In this document: positions 18,759-29,233 of the stretch, one piece after another | Layout of the letters: each line of letters starts with the position of its first letter | Numbering within the stretch: position 1 is the stretch's first letter | Assembly: GCA_025800215.1 (NCBI GenBank) | Contig: JAOXSC010000181.1 | Span: 1-64,000 of the forward strand | Source: Marinibacterium sp. | GTDB lineage: Bacteria; Pseudomonadota; Alphaproteobacteria; Rhodobacterales; Rhodobacteraceae | Length of the DNA stretch: 64,000 nt | Direction of reading: 5' to 3' | Translations under genes and position numbers: made by a program | The notes under the pieces: model-generated | Databases searched by the model: none | Told to the model about the DNA's origin: nothing | What the model saw: the letters and a program-made list of their open reading frames with translations, nothing else

Positions 18759-19265
18759 TTAGCGGTTTGGTTTCGATAGGATATTGCGGCCCAGACGCTC
18801 AAGTGCCGATCGCAGGCCATCATCGGCAACACCCGAGGCGCGGTCACGCGCGGCCTGGGTCACCTGCGGATCGGGCGGCGCATCGCTGCGCGGCTTGGGC
18901 CCGGCAAAGACCGCCTGCCCTTCGGCAAAGCCGGTCGGGGCCGTCTGAGTGATGCGGATGCGCTTGATCGCGGCATAGCCATAGGCGGCATTCACCTTTT
19001 CGCGCAGCTGTTCTTTCTGCATTTCCAGAAGCGGCGCGTTGGGCCCTGTGGTCAGCACCGTCAGGGTGGCTCCGAACCCGCCCCTGCCATAGCTGACATC
19101 CACCGGACGGGCCTGCGCGGCCATGTCGGGCCCGGCGATTTCGGCCCAGTGGGTCAACACCCGAGACACCGCAAATCCCCGGCTTTCCCCGGCCTCGCGG
19201 ATGCGATCCTTGAGCAGAACCGAGGTGCGTTTGAACCCGCGCGTGGTGGAGTGGCGTCGCGCCAT
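18759..19265 (-). CDS. DciA-like (DUF721) protein
   Basis: A 168-residue DUF721 protein. The family includes DciA, the ancestral replicative helicase loader used by bacteria lacking DnaC or DnaI. The N-terminal KH-like domain is visible in GFAVSRVLTHWAEIAGPDMAAQARPVDVSY and LEMQKEQLREKVNAAYGYAAIKRIRIT. The C-terminal third is charged and looks disordered, as in DciA. I took the ATG at 19265 rather than the longer open frame because MARRHSTTRGFKR is a typical N-terminus. It is 12 bases upstream of the DsbA-like gene and divergent from mutY. Confidence 0.85.
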   Translation of the reverse strand: MARRHSTTRGFKRTSVLLKDRIREAGESRGFAVSRVLTHWAEIAGPDMAAQARPVDVSYGRGGFGATLTVLTTGPNAPLLEMQKEQLREKVNAAYGYAAIKRIRITQTAPTGFAEGQAVFAGPKPRSDAPPDPQVTQAARDRASGVADDGLRSALERLGRNILSKPNR

Positions 19266-19347
19266 GGTGGTTTCCCTTTTCCTGACGCCTAGTTTAGGCG
19301 CTTGTGAGACCGGCACCAGCGAAACCGGACGGAAGGAGAGATAAATC

Positions 19348-20418
19348 TTGCGTGACACATCCCCCTGCCCGCCCAGGCCCGAGGCCGCAGCCCTGCTGGA
19401 CTGGTATGACCGCCACGCCCGCGACCTGCCCTGGCGCGTGTCGCCCGCCGATCGTGCGGCGGGGGTGGTGCCCGATCCCTACCGTGTCTGGCTGTCGGAA
19501 ATCATGCTGCAACAGACCACTGTGGCGGCCGTCAAATCCTATTTCGAACGCTTCACCCAGCTCTGGCCGCGGGTGCAGGATCTGGCGGCGGCCGATGATG
19601 CCGCCGTCATGGGGGAATGGGCCGGGCTGGGATATTACGCGCGTGCCCGCAACCTGCTGAAATGCGCGCGCGTGGTGACCGATGTGCACGGGGGCGTCTT
19701 TCCCGATACCGCTGCCGACCTTCAGGCGCTGCCCGGCATCGGCCCCTATACCGCAGGGGCGATCGCCGCCATCGCCTTTGACCGGCCCGCCCCGGTGATG
19801 GATGGCAATGTGGAGCGCGTGATGGCGCGGCTCTTTGACATCCACACCCCCCTGCCCGCCGCCAAGCCCGAGCTGCGCGCCCAGGTCGAAGCGCTGACCC
19901 CCGATCACCGCCCCGGCGATTATGCGCAGGCGGTGATGGATCTGGGCGCCACGATCTGCACGCCCAAATCGCCCGCCTGCGGGATCTGCCCCTGGCGCGA
20001 TCCCTGCCGCGCGCGCATCAACGGCTGCGCCGCCGACCTGCCCAAAAAGACACCTAAGAAACCCAAACCCACGCGCCATGGGCATATCTATCTGGGCCAT
20101 CGCCCGGACGGGGCTCTGCTGCTGGAGCGTCGCCCCGACAAAGGCCTGCTGGGCGGGATGCTGGGCTGGCCCGGATCGGACTGGGATCTGGCGCCCGAGC
20201 CCGCCCCGCCCTGCGCCGCCGACTGGCGCGATCTGGGGGCCGAGCTGCGCCACACCTTTACCCATTTCCATCTGATCCTGCGGGTCTGGGTGGCCGACCT
20301 GCCCGACGACATCCGGCCCGAGCGTGGCCATTTTGTGGCCCGCCGCGATTTCCGGCCCTCGGATCTGCCGACGGTGATGCGCAAGGCGTTTGATCTTTGG
20401 AAAGGAAATCAGGGTTAG
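19348..20418 (+). CDS. mutY: A/G-specific adenine glycosylase
   Basis: A 356-residue base-excision repair enzyme removing adenine mispaired with 8-oxoguanine. The helix-hairpin-helix segment LQALPGIGPYTAGAIAAIAF precedes the catalytic aspartate in APVMDGNVERV. The 4Fe-4S loop has the C-x6-C-x2-C-x5-C spacing in CTPKSPACGICPWRDPC. The C-terminal NUDIX-like domain that reads 8-oxoG is present. The start is a TTG at 19348, supported by a strong GGAAGGAG at 19331-19338 and no better codon downstream. It is divergent from the DciA-like gene and probably monocistronic. Confidence 0.96.
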   Translation: MRDTSPCPPRPEAAALLDWYDRHARDLPWRVSPADRAAGVVPDPYRVWLSEIMLQQTTVAAVKSYFERFTQLWPRVQDLAAADDAAVMGEWAGLGYYARARNLLKCARVVTDVHGGVFPDTAADLQALPGIGPYTAGAIAAIAFDRPAPVMDGNVERVMARLFDIHTPLPAAKPELRAQVEALTPDHRPGDYAQAVMDLGATICTPKSPACGICPWRDPCRARINGCAADLPKKTPKKPKPTRHGHIYLGHRPDGALLLERRPDKGLLGGMLGWPGSDWDLAPEPAPPCAADWRDLGAELRHTFTHFHLILRVWVADLPDDIRPERGHFVARRDFRPSDLPTVMRKAFDLWKGNQG

Positions 20419-20430
20419 GTTTGGTGTCAC

Positions 20431-20444
20431 AGCCGGATCCGGCT
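20431..20444. repeat. 14-bp perfect palindrome between mutY and the AlkB-like gene
   Basis: AGCCGGATCCGGCT is self-complementary over all 14 bases, 12 bases after the mutY stop and 32 bases before the next start. As RNA it could fold only with a tight loop, so a protein-binding site is as plausible as a terminator. Nothing else identifies it. Confidence 0.35.
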
Positions 20445-20476
20445 TAGGCTGGGTCCGTTGAACACAGGGACCACCG

Positions 20477-21580
20477 ATGACCCCGACGCCCCCCGGATTT
20501 GGCACCTGGCGCCACGCCGCGCCCTTTGGCTGCGCATTTTTGCTGGTGCCTTTGCTGTGGCTGGCCGCCCTTCGCGGCGGCTGGACCATTGCGCTGGTTC
20601 CAATGGCCACCTGGTATCTGTTTGCCATTCTTGACGCGGCCACCGGTCCGACGCTGAACAATGCCGACCCCCAGACCCCTGATGCGGATCTGCGGCTTTA
20701 TCGTGCGCTGACGCTGGCCTGGGCACCGGTCCAGTTCGTGACCCTGTTCGGGCTGATCTGGTATGTGACACAGGCCAGCGATCTGCGCCCCGGCGAACAG
20801 ATCGGCGTGTTTTTCGGGATGGGGGTGCTCAGCGGTACGGTGGGGATCAACTACAGCCACGAACTGATGCATCAGCGCCCGCGCATCGAACGCCGCATGG
20901 CCGACGGTTTGCTGGCCATGGTTCTCTATTCCCATTTCCGGTCCGAACATCTGCTGGTGCATCACCGCTACGTGGCCACCCCGCGCGATCCGGTCACCGC
21001 GCGCTATGGCGAAAGCTTTTACCGGTTTTTTCCGCGTGTGCTGGTGCAATGCCCGGTCTCGGCCTTTCGGGCCGAAGCCGCGATGCTGGCGCGCCGGGGG
21101 CGGGGCTGGCATGATCCCGCCAACCCCTTTGTCACCTATGCGGCGCTGCAGGCAGGCACGCTGGCGCTGGCCTTTGCGCTCGGGGGCTGGGCCGGGCTGG
21201 GGCTGTTCGTGGTGCAGGCGCTGGTGGCGGTCTGGCAGCTTGAGCTGGTCAATTACGTGGAACATTACGGGCTGGCGCGGCGTCAACTGCCCGACGGGCG
21301 GTTCGAGCCCGTGCGCCCGCATCATTCGTGGAACGCCGCGCAACGCGCGACAAACTGGCTGCTGATCAACCTGCAGCGCCATTCCGATCACCACTACAAA
21401 CCCGACCGGCGCTTTCCGCTGCTGCAGCATCACGACGCTGCAGATGCACCGCAACTGCCCTTTGGCTATCCGGTGATGACGGTGGCGGCGATGATCCCGC
21501 CGCTCTGGCGGCGGATCATGCATCCGCGCGTCAAAGCCTGGCGCAAACAGCACTATCCCGACATCACCCGCTGGGCCTAG
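20477..21580 (+). CDS. AlkB-like membrane di-iron monooxygenase
   Basis: A 367-residue integral membrane protein with about six hydrophobic segments. The histidine boxes are HELMH (128-132), EHLLVHH (157-163) and LQRHSDHH (299-306), plus NYVEHYGL (259-266), the signature that marks alkane 1-monooxygenases rather than fatty acid desaturases. It should hydroxylate an alkyl chain using oxygen and electrons from a rubredoxin. No rubredoxin, reductase or alkane regulator is adjacent, so the substrate could be an alkane or another alkyl compound. It is a single gene between mutY and the convergent cyclase, whose stop overlaps this gene's stop by 4 bases. Confidence 0.9.
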   Translation: MTPTPPGFGTWRHAAPFGCAFLLVPLLWLAALRGGWTIALVPMATWYLFAILDAATGPTLNNADPQTPDADLRLYRALTLAWAPVQFVTLFGLIWYVTQASDLRPGEQIGVFFGMGVLSGTVGINYSHELMHQRPRIERRMADGLLAMVLYSHFRSEHLLVHHRYVATPRDPVTARYGESFYRFFPRVLVQCPVSAFRAEAAMLARRGRGWHDPANPFVTYAALQAGTLALAFALGGWAGLGLFVVQALVAVWQLELVNYVEHYGLARRQLPDGRFEPVRPHHSWNAAQRATNWLLINLQRHSDHHYKPDRRFPLLQHHDAADAPQLPFGYPVMTVAAMIPPLWRRIMHPRVKAWRKQHYPDITRWA

Positions 21581-22968
21581 GGCAGGCTCCAGACCGTCAG
21601 ACTGTGATCGAGCCCGCGGATCGCCGCGCCATCCTGGCGCTCAAACCCCGGCAGTTCGACCAGACCCGCCATCTGTTCGGCAGCGATCTGGCGACGCATG
21701 TCATCGCTCAGAACAATGCGCGCGCCCAGCGTGCGGGTCAGCGCCTCGAGCCGGCTGGCCACGTTCACCGTGTTGCCGATCACCGCAAATTCCAGCTGCG
21801 TGGATCCGATATCGCCCAGCACCACCGGCCCGTAATGCAACCCGATGCTGACCTGGATCGCAGGCGCGCCCAGCGCGGCCCGTTCCGCATTGAGCGCATC
21901 CACCGATTGCAGCATCGCCCGCGCACAGTCGAGCGCATTGGACGCATCCCGATCCCCCGCCAGTGGCGTTCCAAAGGTGGCCATCAGCCCATCGCCGAGA
22001 AACTTGTCCAACGTGCCGCCATGACTGAATACGTCGGTCTCCATCCGGCTGTGAAAGGCGCGCAGGGTTGCAATCACCTCGTGCGCGTCCCGGCTGGCGG
22101 CATAGCCGGTAAAGCCCACGATATCGACAAACATCACCGCCACGTTCTGGATCCGCACCTGCTTGAGCGGTTCGTCATTGCGCGACAGCTCGTCCACCAC
22201 ATTGGGCGAGAAATAGCGCGACAGGTTCGCCCGTTCCCGTTCCAGCGCGGCATTACCCAGCAACAGCTGATTGAACCGCCGCACCCCGATGGCCAGGGTG
22301 AAGGCGACGATGACAAAAACGACGATCTCCTGCAGGCGGATGTTCCAGTGCACCAGGTTGGGGTCGATCATCTCGGCCAGTTCGGGATCATGGGGCAGGA
22401 TTTCGGCAAGACCCCGGCTGATGTCGGGATCGGTGCGCCCGAACCACCAGATCAGCACCGCCGTCAGCACCCACAGCAGCGCCCCCCAGATCCCGACGGC
22501 AAAGATCGTGCGCCACGAATAGGCCAGCGTCGCGCTGGCCAGGATCAGGTAAAGATACGGGAAATTGTCGAACTGATAGACCACCGTATCAGGCCAGGGG
22601 CGCGGATCGAACGGATTGGGAAAGGTCAGCGCAAAGCACATCAGCGCCAGATCGACCAGGATCAGCAGCAGCTCCATCCGCGACCGCCCCACCCGGCCAA
22701 AGCGGCGCTGCAGCCAGCCCACATAGGCCAAAAGCGCCAGCAGCGCGTGGTAATACAGCATCGACCAGTGGAAATTGAGGATCGGAATAAGCACCGCCAC
22801 CACCGCCAGCCCGATCCAGCGCGCGCGCACGGCCAGTTCCAGCCCTTCGCGTTTCTCGCGCTCCAGCGCGGCCAGGGCAAAGCGGTTCTGCACGACATCC
22901 TCGACCCTGAGATGGTCGGGAAGATCGTCCTTGGTCAGGTCCAGCTGCGTAGCGGGTTGATCGGTCAT
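21577..22968 (-). CDS. Membrane-bound class III adenylate/guanylate cyclase
   Basis: A 463-residue protein with a cytosolic N-terminus (about 60 residues), roughly six hydrophobic membrane segments to about residue 240, and a C-terminal class III cyclase domain. The domain has a metal-binding aspartate in VMFVDIVGFTGYA, the second in DKFLGDGLMATFG, and FAVIGNTVNVASRLE with the transition-state asparagine. A short coiled region (ALERERANLSRYFSPNVVDEL) links membrane and catalytic parts. It should make cAMP or cGMP in response to a membrane signal; which nucleotide is not decided. A second cyclase of different build lies about 3 kb away. Confidence 0.92.
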   Translation of the reverse strand: MTDQPATQLDLTKDDLPDHLRVEDVVQNRFALAALEREKREGLELAVRARWIGLAVVAVLIPILNFHWSMLYYHALLALLAYVGWLQRRFGRVGRSRMELLLILVDLALMCFALTFPNPFDPRPWPDTVVYQFDNFPYLYLILASATLAYSWRTIFAVGIWGALLWVLTAVLIWWFGRTDPDISRGLAEILPHDPELAEMIDPNLVHWNIRLQEIVVFVIVAFTLAIGVRRFNQLLLGNAALERERANLSRYFSPNVVDELSRNDEPLKQVRIQNVAVMFVDIVGFTGYAASRDAHEVIATLRAFHSRMETDVFSHGGTLDKFLGDGLMATFGTPLAGDRDASNALDCARAMLQSVDALNAERAALGAPAIQVSIGLHYGPVVLGDIGSTQLEFAVIGNTVNVASRLEALTRTLGARIVLSDDMRRQIAAEQMAGLVELPGFERQDGAAIRGLDHSLTVWSLP

Positions 22969-23049
22969 GGCCTCTTTCCCCTGATCGCGTTGGCATATGC
23001 TAGCCCAGGACCGAGGCGGGGGCGATGGGGTCGGGACCGCCTTGGCACC

Positions 23050-23075
23050 AAAAAAGCCCCGCCATCAGGCGGGGC
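23050..23075 (-). terminator. Rho-independent terminator downstream of ccrM
   Basis: On the minus strand the stem GCCCCGCC-TGAT-GGCGGGGC is followed directly by six T residues (complement of 23050-23055). It lies 63 bases past the ccrM stop and before the cyclase start, so it isolates ccrM from the downstream gene. Confidence 0.93.
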
Positions 23076-23138
23076 CAAGGTGAGTGCCCGGGTCAGGCCG
23101 CAGGCACCGGCGGTAACTTGATCTTGGAAACGTGCGCC

Positions 23139-24334
<1,196 letters not shown>

Positions 24335-24336
<2 letters not shown>

Positions 24337-24961
24337 AATGACTTGCAGATTTGCCTTGATACAAGATATTGTGGACCGGCTTGAACGAACGTCTATGGTG
24401 TGGGGTCAGCCCAAGATTTCGGAGCGCGGCCTTGTGCTCGGGCGTGGGGTAGCCTGCGTTGCGCTCCCAGCCATAGCCGGGATGTTGTTGCGCCAAATCC
24501 ACCATGATGCGGTCGCGCGCCGTTTTCGCCATGATCGACGCTGCAGCAATCGACAGGCTGCGCGCATCGCCCTTGACCACGGTCTGAGACGGCAGGGTCA
24601 GCCCCTTGGGTGTGCGATTGCCGTCGATCAGTGCGAAATCAGCGGGCGTGCCAAGCTGATCAAGGGCGCGGCACATGGCCAGATGGCTGGCCTGCAGGAT
24701 GTTGATCTGCTCGATTTCCTCGACCGAGGCGTGGGCGACAGCCACCACCGCCCGGTCCTGCAGCTGCGCGGCCAGATGGTCACGCGCCCTGGCTGTCAGC
24801 TTTTTGGAATCGTGCAGCCCCTCGGGGATGTCATCAGGGTTCAGGATCACGGCAGCTGCGGTCACCGGGCCCGCCAGCGGGCCGCGCCCGACCTCGTCGA
24901 CCCCGGCCACCCGCAGAAAACCGCGCGCATGCAAATCAGCTTCAAAGGTAAAATCCGGCAT
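24335..24961 (-). CDS. rnhB: Ribonuclease HII
   Basis: A 208-residue type 2 RNase H that removes ribonucleotides and RNA primers from DNA. The first active-site block is VAGVDEVGRGPLAGPV with the catalytic Asp-Glu pair. Further acidic residues are in FALIDGN and the SIAAASIMAKTARDR stretch. HPGYGWERNAGYPTPEH is also diagnostic. The frame is open well beyond the N-terminus, but MPDFTFEADL (ATG at 24961) fits family length. It is transcribed toward ccrM, 92 bases away; the last GANTC site of the ccrM cluster touches its stop codon. Confidence 0.95.
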
Positions 24962-25145
24962 ATCCGCGCCTAGCCCCGATGCCGCACGACGCGCAAGGGA
25001 AATCGCACGCTTTGGCGCGCCTCGCGGTCCCGGCAGACGGTGACGCAGAAACGCAACAACATGCCCGAAATTGCCGCCCTGCGCTCGCACCCAATCAACT
25101 AGACGCGCATAAGCGTCACCAGTTAAATTGCCCTTGGACATCCTC

Positions 25146-25625
25146 ATGAAATCTCTTTCCATTGTCGCGGCGCTGGCCGCCGCAGTCGCAATTGCGGGCT
25201 GCACCCCGGTCAAAGGCCCCACCGCAGGCGGCATCACCGCATCTTTCAAGAACGATGAAGCCAAATCCTTTGTCGCGGGCATGCAGCCTGCCAAAGCCAA
25301 GGCGGTTCGGGGCGAAAAGACGCTGCCCGCCGACTGCACCATTGATTCGACAAAATTTGCGGCCTCGTTCAAGTCGCCCGCAACGGTCAACCTGCCCGCC
25401 TACAGCAAGGATCCGGTCCCTGTCACCGTGAGCTGCACCTTCGAGGACGAAACCAAGACCGTCGTCTTCAAACCCAAGAACCTGTCGGCCCAGGCGCGCG
25501 CGGGCTCCGCGATCGGCGTGGCGATCCTGTGCCCGATCTGCGGGGTCGGCTATGCCGCCGCCACTGCGGGGAAAAAGGAAAACGACATTCACGGGTTTTC
25601 GTCCCTGACCGTCGAATTCGACTGA
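25146..25625 (+). CDS. Predicted lipoprotein of unknown function
   Basis: A 159-residue protein with a lipoprotein signal: MKSLSIV, an Ala/Val-rich core and the lipobox AIAGC. The mature part has four more cysteines (in LPADCTI, VTVSCTF and ILCPICGVG) that could form disulfides, and a glycine/alanine-rich hydrophobic stretch around SAIGVAILCPICGVGYAAATAG that may associate with the membrane. I do not recognise the family. The ATG at 25146 gives the best signal peptide; a TTG 18 bases upstream is also in frame. No partner is evident; it is divergent from rnhB. Confidence 0.75.
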   Translation: MKSLSIVAALAAAVAIAGCTPVKGPTAGGITASFKNDEAKSFVAGMQPAKAKAVRGEKTLPADCTIDSTKFAASFKSPATVNLPAYSKDPVPVTVSCTFEDETKTVVFKPKNLSAQARAGSAIGVAILCPICGVGYAAATAGKKENDIHGFSSLTVEFD

Positions 25626-25713
25626 GCGGTCCGCCCCAAACCCGCCGGGTCTGTCTTGCCATGGCCGCGCAATTGCCCATCTTGGAGCATGAGCCCACAA
25701 CACAGACCCGGTG

Positions 25714-27252
25714 ATGACCCTGCCAGCCCGTGACCTGACCACGTCCTATACGATCGACATCCAGCCGCTTGACGGCACTGTCACCGCATGGCGGGGCGAT
25801 GCGATGCTTGCGCAATCGGACCGCGCGCAGGTAATGTTCGAAACCCGCCTGCAGCCGACGGTCTATTTCCCGGTCGAAGACATCTGCGCCGAGATCACCG
25901 GCGTTTCGGATCTGCAGACCTTCTGCCCGTTCAAGGGCACGGCCACCTATCGCGGCCTGCGCATCGACGGCACCGATCTGGACGCGGCGATCTGGTGCTA
26001 TGACAGCCCCCTGCCCGAAAGCCGCCGCCTTGCGGGCTATGCAGCCTTCATGCCCGGCATCGCAAGCACGCTGGACACCGGCGACACCCTGCTGCCCCCG
26101 CCGCAGGACGGGCATCTGAGCGGTGCGCTGGTCGACTGGCTGCTGCGCGAGGCCCCGGCCATCCCCACGCCCGAAGACCTGACCCGCGCGCTGGCCCATA
26201 ACATGATCGCCCATGGCATTGCGATCAGCCGCATCAGCATCATGATCTGGTCGCTGCACCCGATGATCGCAGGGCGCAACTTTGTCTGGGAAAAGGATGG
26301 CGACAGCGTCAATTCCTATGCCCCGAGCTACGAGATCCATGATCACCCCGGCTTTGTGAACAGCCCCCTGCGCCACGTCGCCGCCGGGCTGGGCGGGGTT
26401 CGGGCGCGGCTGGCCGATGGCAGCGCCGACAGCGACAGCTTTCCCATCCTGCAGGATCTGCGTGCCAAGGGGGCGACGGATTACGTGGCCATGCCGATGC
26501 CCTTTTCGGACGGGCGCAAGAACGTTCTGACGCTGACCTGCGATCACCCCGACGGGTTCACCACCGCCAATCTGGGGCTGGTCTTTGAATGCAGCCCGCT
26601 GATCAGCCGCCTGTTCGAGGTCTTCACCCTCAAGGACAACGCCCGGTCACTGCTGGAAACCTATCTGGGGCGGCGCACCGGCGCGCGGGTGCTGGGCGGC
26701 GAAATCCGGCGCGGCGACGGCGACGAAATCGACGCCGCGATCATGTTCTGCGATCTGCGCGGATCGACCCGGCTGGCCGAAACCATGGCGCGCGATGACT
26801 ATCTGTCACTGCTCAACGCCTTTTTCGAGACCGCATCGACCCATGTCGAAGAAATGGGCGGCGAGGTGCTGAAATTCATCGGTGACGCGGTGTTGGCCGT
26901 CTTTCCCGCCGACACCACCCCCGACGAAGCCTGCGACCGCGCCTTGCAGGCCGCGCAGCGGATCGTGCGGGCCTGCCATGCCGAAACCCGCCCGATGCAT
27001 TGCGCGGCGGGGCTGGACTTTGGCCGGGTGACCTATGGCAATGTGGGATCACAGGGGCGGCTGGATTTCACCGTGATCGGGCAGGCCGCCAATGTGGCCG
27101 CACGGCTGGGCGACTACGGCAAGCAGAACAACCATGCCATCGTCACCAGCGATGCGTTCTGCCGCGCCGGCTGCACCCTGTTGCCCCTGGGGCCGGTGCC
27201 GCTGCACAATGTGGCCGAGCCGGTGATGGCCTTTGCGGCCGCGACCGGCTAG
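25714..27252 (+). CDS. Soluble class III adenylate/guanylate cyclase with novel N-terminal region
   Basis: A 512-residue protein without membrane segments. The first ~130 residues contain TVYFPVEDICAEI and FCPFKGTATYRGL, a DUF427-like signature (small beta fold, nucleotidyltransferase-like name in databases). A middle region of ~180 residues follows, then a class III cyclase domain from about residue 340. Metal aspartates lie in MFCDLRGSTRLAE and KFIGDAVLAVFP, and DFTVIGQAANVAARL has the conserved asparagine. It should make a cyclic nucleotide in the cytosol in response to an unknown ligand. A GTG occurs one codon upstream of the chosen ATG; no strong ribosome-binding site distinguishes them. 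Confidence 0.9.
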   Translation: MTLPARDLTTSYTIDIQPLDGTVTAWRGDAMLAQSDRAQVMFETRLQPTVYFPVEDICAEITGVSDLQTFCPFKGTATYRGLRIDGTDLDAAIWCYDSPLPESRRLAGYAAFMPGIASTLDTGDTLLPPPQDGHLSGALVDWLLREAPAIPTPEDLTRALAHNMIAHGIAISRISIMIWSLHPMIAGRNFVWEKDGDSVNSYAPSYEIHDHPGFVNSPLRHVAAGLGGVRARLADGSADSDSFPILQDLRAKGATDYVAMPMPFSDGRKNVLTLTCDHPDGFTTANLGLVFECSPLISRLFEVFTLKDNARSLLETYLGRRTGARVLGGEIRRGDGDEIDAAIMFCDLRGSTRLAETMARDDYLSLLNAFFETASTHVEEMGGEVLKFIGDAVLAVFPADTTPDEACDRALQAAQRIVRACHAETRPMHCAAGLDFGRVTYGNVGSQGRLDFTVIGQAANVAARLGDYGKQNNHAIVTSDAFCRAGCTLLPLGPVPLHNVAEPVMAFAAATG

Positions 27253-27318
27253 CACGACCTTGCCCAGCCCCGCGCGCGTTCCTATAAGCGGGGTCAAACC
27301 ATCGCACCGGAGCGCGCC

Positions 27319-28266
27319 ATGCCTTTTGATCAGCGTCACCTTCTGGGGATCGAAACGCTCCGCCCTGATGAAATCACCAGCGTTCTGGACCTGGCCGAAG
27401 ACTATGTCGCGCTCAACCGGCAGTCGGACAAACATGCCGATGCGCTGACCGGGCTGACCCAGATCAACATGTTCTTCGAAAACTCGACCCGCACCCAGGC
27501 CAGTTTCGAACTGGCGGGCAAACGGCTGGGCGCGGATGTGATGAACATGAGCGTCGCCGCGAGCTCGGTCAAAAAGGGCGAAACGCTGATCGACACGGCG
27601 ATGACGCTGAACGCCATGCACCCCGATCTTCTGGTCGTGCGCCACCCCCATTCGGGCGCCGTGGATCTGCTGGCGCAAAAGGTGAACTGCGCGGTGCTCA
27701 ACGCCGGTGACGGACGGCACGAGCACCCGACCCAGGCGCTGCTGGATGCGCTGACGATCCGGCGCGCCAAGGGGCGGCTGCACCGGCTCAATATCGCGAT
27801 CTGCGGAGACATCGCCCACAGCCGCGTGGCGCGGTCGAACCTGCTGCTTCTGGGCAAGATGGAAAACCGCCTGCGCCTGATCGGCCCGCCGACGCTGATG
27901 CCGTCGGGCATCTCGGATTTCGGGGTCGAGGTCTATGACAACATGCGTGACGGGCTGGCCGATGTGGATGTGGTGATGATGCTGCGCCTGCAAAAGGAAC
28001 GGATGGATGGCGGGTTCATCCCGTCCGAGCGTGAATATTTCCACCGCTACGGGCTGGATGCCGATAAGCTGTCTCATGCCAAGCCCGACGCCATCGTGAT
28101 GCATCCCGGCCCGATGAACCGGGGCGTGGAAATCGACGGCACCCTGGCCGATGACATCAACCGCTCGGTGATCCAGGATCAGGTGGAAATGGGTGTGGCG
28201 GTGCGCATGGCGGCGATGGATCTGCTGGCGCGCAACCTCAGAGCCCACCGGGCAGGCGCAGCATGA
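27319..28266 (+). CDS. pyrB: Aspartate carbamoyltransferase catalytic subunit
   Basis: A 315-residue enzyme joining carbamoyl phosphate and aspartate in the second step of pyrimidine synthesis. The carbamoyl-phosphate site is [13 protein letters not shown]; the 80s loop contains SSVKKGETL, and the HPTQALLDA and [10 protein letters not shown] motifs are complete. No pyrI regulatory gene is nearby. It is therefore of the type that associates with a dihydroorotase-like protein, and pyrC lies three genes downstream in the same unit. The start follows GGAGCGCGCC. The next gene overlaps by 4 bases. Confidence 0.97.
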   Translation: MPFDQRHLLGIETLRPDEITSVLDLAEDYVALNRQSDKHADALTGLTQINMFFENSTRTQASFELAGKRLGADVMNMSVAASSVKKGETLIDTAMTLNAMHPDLLVVRHPHSGAVDLLAQKVNCAVLNAGDGRHEHPTQALLDALTIRRAKGRLHRLNIAICGDIAHSRVARSNLLLLGKMENRLRLIGPPTLMPSGISDFGVEVYDNMRDGLADVDVVMMLRLQKERMDGGFIPSEREYFHRYGLDADKLSHAKPDAIVMHPGPMNRGVEIDGTLADDINRSVIQDQVEMGVAVRMAAMDLLARNLRAHRAGAA

Positions 28267-28847
28267 CCGGCACAGCCGCCGACCTGACGGTGCCCGAACG
28301 CGAAACCGGGCGGGTACGGCTGTTTGCGGTCAATCTGAGCGATGCCGACATTGCCCCGATGATCGCCGATCCCGACCCTGCGCATCCCGACCCGGTGCCC
28401 CATCCCACAGCGCCGGCCGCCGCGCGGCTTCTGGGGACGGACGGGCTCGACCCCAGCGGGATCGAGCTTTTCCCGGTCAAGGATCTCGATGGGCTGGGGC
28501 TGGTCGATTACCTCGCGGACGGGCACGGCATCCCGCGCGATCAGCTCCGCCCCGACCGGGCGCGCCTGATGGCGCTTGAAGGGCATGTGCTGCTGATGCT
28601 GTCGGCGGCCAGCCGGGATCAGGCGATGACCCTTGCACCCGGTGCCGACCTGACCCTGATCGGCACCTATGGGCGCCCGCGCACCGACTGGACGGCAGCG
28701 CCTCTGGACAGCGCGGCCGCTGCCCCCTTTAGCGGCGCGCGCGTGCCGCCGCGCGTGGCGCGCGCCGAAGCCACCCGCCGGGGCGGCATCCTGGTCGGCG
28801 TGGTCATGGCGCTGATCGCACTGGCCCTGATCTGGATGGTGATGTGA
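28263..28847 (+). CDS. Membrane-anchored hypothetical protein of the pyr operon
   Basis: A 194-residue protein with a hydrophilic, Pro/Asp-rich N-terminal domain and a single C-terminal transmembrane helix ([21 protein letters not shown]), so it should be tail-anchored with its bulk in the cytosol. I do not recognise a characterised family, but proteins of this kind occur between pyrB and pyrC in roseobacters as I recall. It overlaps pyrB by 4 bases and the next gene by 1 base, so it is translated with the pyrimidine enzymes. It could tether or regulate them, which is speculation. Confidence 0.8.
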   Translation: MTGTAADLTVPERETGRVRLFAVNLSDADIAPMIADPDPAHPDPVPHPTAPAAARLLGTDGLDPSGIELFPVKDLDGLGLVDYLADGHGIPRDQLRPDRARLMALEGHVLLMLSAASRDQAMTLAPGADLTLIGTYGRPRTDWTAAPLDSAAAAPFSGARVPPRVARAEATRRGGILVGVVMALIALALIWMVM

Positions 28848-29233
28848 TGACCGAACCGCTTGCAACATTCCGGCCCGACCGCGGCGCCTATCTGCGCAGC
28901 CACACCTGGATGGCGGCGCTGGCCATGGCGCTGGCGATGCTGGTGCTGTGGCTGATCGGCAATCCCTATGTCTGGACCGGCGCGCCTGCCGGGCTGCTCG
29001 CCATCGGGGTGCGCGGCTGGTATCTGGCGTCCGAAGAACTGGCGGTGCGCTGGCAGATCGCCGATGATGTGCTGGCCGGGGCGGGTGTGCGGATCCCGCT
29101 GGGCCAGATCGACAAGATCAACACGCTTGGCAGCATGGTGCAGGTGGTGACCCGCGACGGGCACAAGCACCTGATCAAATACCAGGCCGACCCCGCCGCC
29201 ACCGTCGCGGCCATCAAGAAAGCCACAGGATGA
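28847..29233 (+). CDS. Small membrane protein with bacterial PH-like domain
   Basis: A 128-residue protein with two closely spaced hydrophobic segments (residues ~22-42 and ~45-60). The following region, WYLASEELAVRWQIADDVL...RIPLGQIDKINTLGSMVQVVT, matches the strand pattern of bacterial PH (bPH2-type) domains on membrane proteins. Function is unknown. The ATG at 28847 overlaps the upstream stop by one base (TGATG), and its end overlaps pyrC by 4 bases, so it is embedded in the pyrimidine operon. Confidence 0.8.
   Translation: MTEPLATFRPDRGAYLRSHTWMAALAMALAMLVLWLIGNPYVWTGAPAGLLAIGVRGWYLASEELAVRWQIADDVLAGAGVRIPLGQIDKINTLGSMVQVVTRDGHKHLIKYQADPAATVAAIKKATG

Noticed and set aside
21328..23121. 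597-codon open frame on the plus strand opposite the membrane cyclase
   Set aside because: Shadow frame antisense to a gene with clear cyclase motifs; composition is unnatural.
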